9,657 bases of DNA from the NCBI GenBank assembly GCA_023460615.1, contig JAEWPL010000071.1:1-9657 (forward strand), in the 5' to 3' direction. Below the pieces are notes generated by a model. The model was not told where the DNA came from. It saw only the letters and a list, made by a program, of their open reading frames with translations, and made no database searches. Positions 5,858-9,657 of the stretch are shown one piece after another. Source of the DNA: Pseudomonadota bacterium (GTDB taxonomy: Bacteria > Pseudomonadota > Gammaproteobacteria > Enterobacterales > Succinivibrionaceae). Every line of letters starts with the position of its first letter. The stretch's first letter is position 1. Both the position numbers and the translations under genes were made by a program.

Positions 5858-7426
5858 ATGTCTTCAAAGAACATCCATTCTGAAAAGATTCTCATCTTAG
5901 ATTTTGGTTCACAAGTAACACAGTTAATTGCACGTCGTGTACGTGAAATTGGCGTTTATTGTGAGATTTATCCTTTTGATGCAGATCTTAGCTTAATTAA
6001 GGATTTTAACGCTCAAGGTATCATTTTATCTGGCGGTCCTGAATCAACCACAGAGCAAGGCTCACCTAGGGCTCCAGCTTGGGTTTTTGAAGCTGGTGTA
6101 CCAGTACTTGGTATTTGCTACGGTTTACAGACTATGTCTGTTCAATTAGGTGGTACCGTTCAAGGTTCATCAAAGCGTGAGTATGGTCATGCTACAGTTG
6201 ATATCAAGGCTGCTTGCCCTCTATTTGACGGTTTAACCGATCATGAAGGTGAGACTAAGCTTGATGTTTGGATGTCTCATGGTGATAAAGTAACTAAGAT
6301 CCCTGAAGGCTTTATTACTGTAGGTAGCACCGAGACTTGTCCATATGCTGCAATTTACAATGAGCAAAAACAATTCTATGGTGTACAGTTCCACCCTGAA
6401 GTAACTCACTCAAAGCAAGGTGGCGAGATCTTAAAGCGCTTTGTGCTTAATATTTGTGGTTTACACGGTCTATGGTCTCCAAGTGCCATTATCGATGACG
6501 CAATCGAGCGTATCCGTGCACAAGTTGGCGATAAGAAAGTATTATTAGGCCTTTCAGGTGGTGTTGATTCTTCAGTTACAGCATTACTATTACAAAAGGC
6601 TATTGGTAAGCAATTAACCTGTGTATTCGTAGATAACGGTCTATTACGTTTAAATGAAGGTGCTCAAGTTGAAGCTATGTTTAAGCCAATGGACTTAAAC
6701 TTTGTATATGCTGATGCATCAGATAAGTTCCTAGAAGCTTTAAAAGGTATTAGTGATCCTGAGCTTAAGCGTAAAGCTATTGGTAAGACCTTTATTGATG
6801 TCTTTGCTGATGAAGCTCGTAAGCTTGAAGGTGTTGATTTCTTAGCTCAAGGTACTATTTACCCAGACGTAATTGAATCAGCTGCTGCAAAATCTGGTAA
6901 AGCTCATGTAATTAAGTCTCACCACAATGTAGGCGGTCTTCCTGAGGACTTAAAGTTCCAATTAGTAGAGCCTTTACGTGAGTTATTCAAAGACGAAGTT
7001 CGTCGTATTGGTGTAGCTTTAGGTTTACCAGAAGAAATGGTAATGCGTCATCCATTCCCAGGTCCTGGTTTAGGTGTTCGTGTACTAGGTGAAGTTAAGA
7101 AAGAGTATTTAGATCTTTTAAGACAAGCAGATGCTATCTTTATGGAAGAGCTAAATAAATCAGGCTGGTACCAGAAAGTAAGTCAAGCCTTTACTGTATT
7201 CTTACCTGTTCGTGCAGTGGGTGTTATGGGTGACCACAGAAGCTATGATTATGTAGTTTCTCTACGTGCCGTTAAGACCATCGACTTTATGACTGCAAAA
7301 TGGGCTGAGTTACCATATGATCTATTAGGTCATATCTCTAATCGTATCATCAACGAGATCAATGGTATTTCTCGTGTAGTTTACGATATTTCAGGTAAAC
7401 CACCAGCAACTATCGAATGGGAATAA
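5858..7426 (+). CDS. guaA: GMP synthetase (glutamine-hydrolysing)
   Basis: Converts XMP to GMP using ATP and glutamine-derived ammonia, the step after GuaB. The 522-residue protein carries an N-terminal class I glutamine amidotransferase domain (about 10-205) with Cys87 in GICYG and His179/Glu181 in VQFHPEVTH. Next is an ATP-pyrophosphatase domain with the PP-loop SGGVDSS (233-239). The C-terminal dimerisation domain contains RHPFPGPGLGVRVLGE and ends in the invariant KPPATIEWE. The length is close to the 525 residues of E. coli GuaA and nothing is missing. ATG at 5858 has AAGAG 8 nt upstream. Two tandem stop codons (7424-7429) end the gene, and a rho-independent terminator follows. Its order after guaB matches the guaBA operon of gammaproteobacteria, though an intergenic hairpin may uncouple the two. 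Confidence 0.97.
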   Translation: MSSKNIHSEKILILDFGSQVTQLIARRVREIGVYCEIYPFDADLSLIKDFNAQGIILSGGPESTTEQGSPRAPAWVFEAGVPVLGICYGLQTMSVQLGGTVQGSSKREYGHATVDIKAACPLFDGLTDHEGETKLDVWMSHGDKVTKIPEGFITVGSTETCPYAAIYNEQKQFYGVQFHPEVTHSKQGGEILKRFVLNICGLHGLWSPSAIIDDAIERIRAQVGDKKVLLGLSGGVDSSVTALLLQKAIGKQLTCVFVDNGLLRLNEGAQVEAMFKPMDLNFVYADASDKFLEALKGISDPELKRKAIGKTFIDVFADEARKLEGVDFLAQGTIYPDVIESAAAKSGKAHVIKSHHNVGGLPEDLKFQLVEPLRELFKDEVRRIGVALGLPEEMVMRHPFPGPGLGVRVLGEVKKEYLDLLRQADAIFMEELNKSGWYQKVSQAFTVFLPVRAVGVMGDHRSYDYVVSLRAVKTIDFMTAKWAELPYDLLGHISNRIINEINGISRVVYDISGKPPATIEWE

Positions 7427-7470
7427 TAATTTCTAAGCTCTAGCAAAAAAAGTATAGAGTTAAATATATG

Positions 7471-7504
7471 AAAGGTTCGCATCCAAAAGGTGTGGACCTT
7501 TTTT
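7471..7504 (+). terminator. Rho-independent terminator of guaA
   Basis: The 11-bp stem AAAGGTTCGCA (7471-7481) pairs with TGTGGACCTTT (7491-7501) through nine Watson-Crick and two G-U pairs, around a 9-nt loop. Six T follow from 7499 to 7504. It lies 44 nt after the guaA stop. A shorter, weaker hairpin (AGCTCTA at 7436-7442 with TAGAGTT at 7455-7461) precedes it. Confidence 0.88.
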
Positions 7505-7548
7505 ATTACTTCAAAAAGTGCTTTTATATGCCGAAAATTCAATTCTTA

Positions 7549-7584
7549 TTTCGCAATTTTAAATTATTGTAAAATATGCGAAAT
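7549..7584. repeat. Upstream copy of the 36-bp cassette repeat (inverted-repeat element)
   Basis: The arms ATTTCGCA (7548-7555) and TGCGAAAT (7577-7584) are exact inverted repeats with a 21-nt spacer. Allowing one bulged base, ATTTTA and TAAAAT extend the stem to 14 bp. The element matches the copy at 8801-8836 in 28 of 36 positions, including the first 15 and last 8. It lies just upstream of the ATPase gene, and its spacer contains the TAAAAT that could serve as the gene's -10. Confidence 0.85.
7570..7575 (+). promoter_or_regulatory. Possible -10 of the ATPase gene, within the repeat
   Basis: TAAAAT sits inside the inverted repeat, 39 nt before the ATPase ATG. TTTCGC at 7549-7554 could act as a poor -35 with a 15-nt spacer. 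If real, the palindrome arms would bracket the RNA polymerase site, as an operator does. Support is weak. Confidence 0.3.
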
Positions 7585-7601
7585 GATAGTATTCTGTCAG
7601 T

Positions 7602-7607
7602 AGAGGA
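7602..7607 (+). promoter_or_regulatory. Shine-Dalgarno site that fixes the ATPase start
   Basis: AGAGGA lies 7 nt before the ATG at 7615. The earlier in-frame ATG at 7576 lies inside the repeat and has no such site, so the 13-residue N-terminal extension is rejected. Confidence 0.8.
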
Positions 7608-7614
7608 AATTACT

Positions 7615-8814
7615 ATGAAATTGATCTATAGAGACAGTTACCTTGAACAGTTAAAAGCTGTCATGAATGTACCTGATGTAAAGGTAATCACCGGCATCAG
7701 AAGAAGTGGCAAATCCAAACTTATGGATGCTTTTAGTGACTATTTGTTCTCTCAAAATAATGCAAATGTAATTCGCATAAGATTAAACATCAGAGAATTT
7801 TCAGCACTTACAGATCCTGATACTTTATATGATTATGTAACCTCACAGTATCAACAGGATAAGACAAATTATCTCTTGATTGATGAAGTTCAGATGTGTA
7901 GTGGTTTTGAAAAAGTAATTGAAAGTCTTCATGAAGAAGAGAAATATGATATTTACATTACCGGATCAAATGCTTTCTTATTGTCTAGCGATTTAGCTAC
8001 ATTATTTGGAGGTAGAGTGTACGAGGTGAAAGTCTATCCATTTTCTTTTGCTGAGTATCTAAAATATTATCCAAGTGATGATCTTGATAAATCCTTTGAT
8101 GATTATGTCATTGATGGTGGAATGAGTGGCTCTTATCTATATCCAAAACAAGAAGATGCTAGAAAGTATGTCAAAAGCCTTGCTAGAACCACGATTATTA
8201 AAGACGTAGTTACAAAATATAAGCTTGAAAATGAAGTTTTACTTAACATGATAGTTGATTTTTTAGCTGATACTATAGGCAATAAGACTTCTATTAGAAA
8301 TATAGCCAACTGTTTAACCTCAAATTCCTATAAGACCAATGATAAGACCTGCGGTTTATATGTAAATTTATTGTGCAACAGCTTTTTGTTTTATCCTTTC
8401 ACTCGCTATGATATCAAAGGAAAGAAATATCTTGAGTCTGACAAGAAATACTATTTAGCAGATCTCTCGTTTAGATATGCTCTTTTAGGCACTAAAAATA
8501 CAGATTATGGTTTCTTATATGAGAATTTAATTGCAATTGAGCTTTTAAGACGAAACTATGAGGTATATGTAGGCTGTTTGTACCAAAAAGAAATTAATTT
8601 TGTGGCAATAAAAGATGGTCAAAAGATCTACATTCAAGTGTCTGATGATATTTCAAGAAAAGAAACTTTAGACAGAGAATTGTCACCTCTGTTTAGCATC
8701 AAAGATGCTTATCCAAAGGTATTGTTAGCTAGAACCAAACATCCAGATAGTCAAGTTGAAGGTGTAAAGATTATAGATATAGCACGTTGGTTAAGCAACG
8801 TTTCGCAATTTTAA
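7615..8814 (+). CDS. AAA_14 / DUF4143 family ATPase
   Basis: A 399-residue P-loop ATPase of unknown cellular role, in the family with an AAA_14 domain followed by DUF4143. The Walker A motif is GIRRSGKS (27-34), Walker B is LLIDEVQ (87-93), and the sensor strand YITGSNA (114-120) leads into FGGRVYEVKVYPFSFAEYL (131-149), a signature of this family. The C-terminal third (about 300-390) contains YENLIAIELLRR, KEINFV and YIQVSDD, which correspond to a nuclease-like fold. The canonical D and ExK residues are replaced, so it is probably not catalytic. Arginine is mostly AGA, unlike the CGT of guaBA. The gene stands alone, 111 nt after the guaA terminator, and is bracketed by two copies of a 36-bp inverted-repeat element. 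The last residues and TAA stop are encoded by the downstream copy. Proposed roles for the family are unproven, and I assign no function beyond ATP binding. Confidence 0.9.
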   Translation: MKLIYRDSYLEQLKAVMNVPDVKVITGIRRSGKSKLMDAFSDYLFSQNNANVIRIRLNIREFSALTDPDTLYDYVTSQYQQDKTNYLLIDEVQMCSGFEKVIESLHEEEKYDIYITGSNAFLLSSDLATLFGGRVYEVKVYPFSFAEYLKYYPSDDLDKSFDDYVIDGGMSGSYLYPKQEDARKYVKSLARTTIIKDVVTKYKLENEVLLNMIVDFLADTIGNKTSIRNIANCLTSNSYKTNDKTCGLYVNLLCNSFLFYPFTRYDIKGKKYLESDKKYYLADLSFRYALLGTKNTDYGFLYENLIAIELLRRNYEVYVGCLYQKEINFVAIKDGQKIYIQVSDDISRKETLDRELSPLFSIKDAYPKVLLARTKHPDSQVEGVKIIDIARWLSNVSQF

Positions 8815-8836
8815 AAATTATATAAAAATGCGAAAT
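8801..8836. repeat. Downstream copy of the 36-bp cassette repeat
   Basis: The arms TTTCGCA (8801-8807) and TGCGAAA (8829-8835) are separated by the same 21-nt spacer length as in the upstream copy. With one bulged A, TTTT/AAAA extends the stem to 11 bp. The first 14 bases encode the end of the ATPase (Ser-Gln-Phe-stop), so the repeat is partly coding. There is no T tract, so it does not look like an ordinary terminator. Confidence 0.85.
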
Positions 8837-8895
8837 AAAGCATTATAAATTTGATTATTATTTTTGTAAATTGTTGCAGAAAATAAGATAAATCC

Positions 8896-8915
8896 AATAA
8901 CAGGAAAATGTTATT
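8896..8915. repeat. Small inverted repeat upstream of the nuclease-like gene
   Basis: AATAACA (8896-8902) and TGTTATT (8909-8915) are perfect 7-bp arms around GGAAAA. The element lies 33 nt before the TTG start of the nuclease-like gene, where an operator or leader hairpin could act. No clear promoter hexamers accompany it: TTGTAA at 8864 and TAAGAT at 8884 are spaced 14 nt. In DNA this AT-rich it could be chance. Confidence 0.35.
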
Positions 8916-8936
8916 ACAATTTTACTACCAAAGTTT

Positions 8937-8940
8937 GAGG
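8937..8940 (+). promoter_or_regulatory. Shine-Dalgarno site supporting a TTG start
   Basis: GAGG lies 8 nt before TTG at 8949. The frame has no ATG or GTG between the upstream stop at 8898 and this point, so the TTG is the best-supported start. Confidence 0.6.
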
Positions 8941-8948
8941 TTCATAAT

Positions 8949-9582
8949 TTGGAACTTGAAGCATTAGAGTCCATATTTAATTTGTACAAGTCTCGGTATT
9001 TAAGATTATTTGAGAAAATCTATCCAGCAAAAAATAGCACTGGCTTTCCAGAGAGAAATTTATCTGTAAATTTTACAAAAGCCTATGAAACATACTATTC
9101 AAATTGCGACGTGATTTCTTGGTTTGAATTACAATTTGGAGAAAATGATAATTATCACCTTGATGCGGTTGTCGCTAATTACACCACAAAAGAAATCTTC
9201 TTTGTGGAAGCAAAAAGGTTTTCTAATCCAGCTAAAAAGAAAGAAGAAATTAAGAAAGATATAGAAAGAATTAACTCATTAAAAGGAGAGTTACTCGAAG
9301 AGTGTAAAACTAACAGTTGCAGAATAGATCTTAAAATGTTTAACTCAATTTACGGTGTAGTTCTTGCAGATTTGTGGACAGAAAACGACACAAAAAAAAG
9401 GAATACTCACTCAATATCTTGATAATAACTTTGTTCAAAAAGGTCTAAAGTTCAATGTTGATCTTGGTGAGATTATTTATAATGTTCAATCTTTTAAAGA
9501 TGGTTGTTCTAAAAATGTAGCGCAGTGCTTACAAAATAACTCTGACTACTCTCCATGGCAAGCCAAGGAGGTTCTTACCTGA
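8949..9582 (+). pseudogene. Frameshifted PD-(D/E)XK nuclease-like protein
   Basis: Not recognised as a named family. The frame from TTG 8949 gives 157 residues and stops at 9422, but a second frame carries on to 9582 without a start signal of its own. Removing one A from the run of eight at 9392-9399 joins them into a 210-residue protein (DTKK then GILTQYLDNN). The first part has the layout of a PD-(D/E)XK nuclease core: Glu60 in WFELQF, Asp72 in YHLDAVV, then Glu87 and Lys89 in IFFVEAKRF, followed by a lysine-rich helix (AKKKEEIKKDIERINSLK) and a hydrophobic strand YGVVLADLW. The product might bind or cut nucleic acid, perhaps in defence or in a mobile region, but this is only motif-level evidence. 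The shift may be a real inactivating mutation, a slippage-controlled switch at the A run, or a homopolymer sequencing error. Confidence 0.65.
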
Positions 9583-9656
9583 TGACATTATGCTGTAAAC
9601 TTACATCATTTTCAGACTTGGGTAATACAGTCTTTCTGCCAGAGCAGAGAACTTAA
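9582..9656 (+). CDS. Very short ORF coupled to the nuclease-like gene (24 residues), doubtful
   Basis: ATG at 9582 overlaps the TGA of the restored nuclease frame (TGATG), and AAGGAGG at 9565-9571 lies 10 nt upstream, a strong coupling signal. The frame reads MTLCCKLTSFSDLG and ends with TAA at 9654, giving only 24 residues. It may be a true small peptide, the head of a broken gene, or a gene that continues after another frameshift beyond the window edge. I recognise no similarity. Confidence 0.25.
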   Translation: MTLCCKLTSFSDLGNTVFLPEQRT

Positions 9657-9657
9657 C

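Larger units (their letters stand above)
7549..8836 (+). other. Repeat-bounded ATPase cassette
   Basis: The unit consists of a 36-bp inverted-repeat element, one ATPase gene and a second copy of the element in direct orientation, with the copies 1252 bp apart. The boundaries coincide with the gene: the promoter region is in one copy and the stop codon in the other. No transposase, integrase or obvious target-site duplication is visible at the edges. It may be a non-autonomous mobile cassette or simply a gene with matched control elements. Calling it a unit is inference; the repeats themselves are seen directly. Confidence 0.5.

Noticed and set aside
7576..7614. ATG at 7576 as the ATPase start
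   Set aside because: It sits inside the repeat element, has no ribosome-binding site, and ATG 7615 has AGAGGA at 7 nt and the usual short family N-terminus.
7549..8836. Insertion sequence with terminal repeats
   Set aside because: The two elements are in direct orientation (each internally palindromic), the gene is an ATPase without transposase motifs, and no target-site duplication is evident.
7549..8836. CRISPR-type repeats
   Set aside because: There are only two copies, 1252 bp apart with a gene between them, with no spacer-repeat periodicity.

Overview
The window looks like chromosomal DNA of an AT-rich gammaproteobacterium. GuaB (488 residues, with Cys305, Arg401 and Tyr402 at the Escherichia coli positions) and GuaA align almost gap-free with my recollection of the enterobacterial proteins. 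Low GC together with an AAA_14/DUF4143 ATPase would fit an anaerobic gut lineage such as Succinivibrionaceae. That placement is inference, not something the sequence proves.

Left block (1-4002, all minus strand). Four genes read leftward from a promoter near 4040: a small two-helix membrane protein of unknown role, a short NfeD-type membrane protein, a stomatin/SPFH membrane scaffold (QmcA-like), and the ClpP-fold membrane protease SppA. The first three are tightly packed (3- and 23-nt gaps). SppA is set apart by a palindromic terminator-like hairpin, and a second bidirectional hairpin closes the block at 21-48. Together this is a membrane-quality-control neighbourhood. The short NfeD has no protease domain, and SppA may supply that activity.

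Centre (4003-7504). A 317-nt divergent intergenic region carries a promoter for each side and a compact palindromic array with three copies of a GAGTWAATTA half-site. Then come guaB (IMP dehydrogenase) and guaA (GMP synthetase), which make GMP from IMP. A strong hairpin separates the two genes. Its loop contains a perfect TATAAT, so it may work as terminator, promoter or both. A good rho-independent terminator ends guaA.

Right block (7505-9657) is accessory DNA. An AAA_14/DUF4143 ATPase gene sits exactly between two copies of a 36-bp element (28/36 identical), each itself an inverted repeat with TTTCGCA / TGCGAAA arms. The upstream copy overlaps the likely promoter, and the downstream copy encodes the last residues and stop codon. 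Next is a putative PD-(D/E)XK nuclease-like gene that starts at TTG and is split by a frameshift at a run of eight A. After it, a very short ORF overlaps the stop codon by one base and is preceded by a strong Shine-Dalgarno sequence. Arginine is mostly AGA in the ATPase gene but mostly CGT in guaBA, which fits a different origin for this end.

The most interesting items are the repeat-bounded ATPase cassette, the A8 frameshift in the nuclease-like gene, the half-site array upstream of guaB, and the dual-purpose hairpins between genes.
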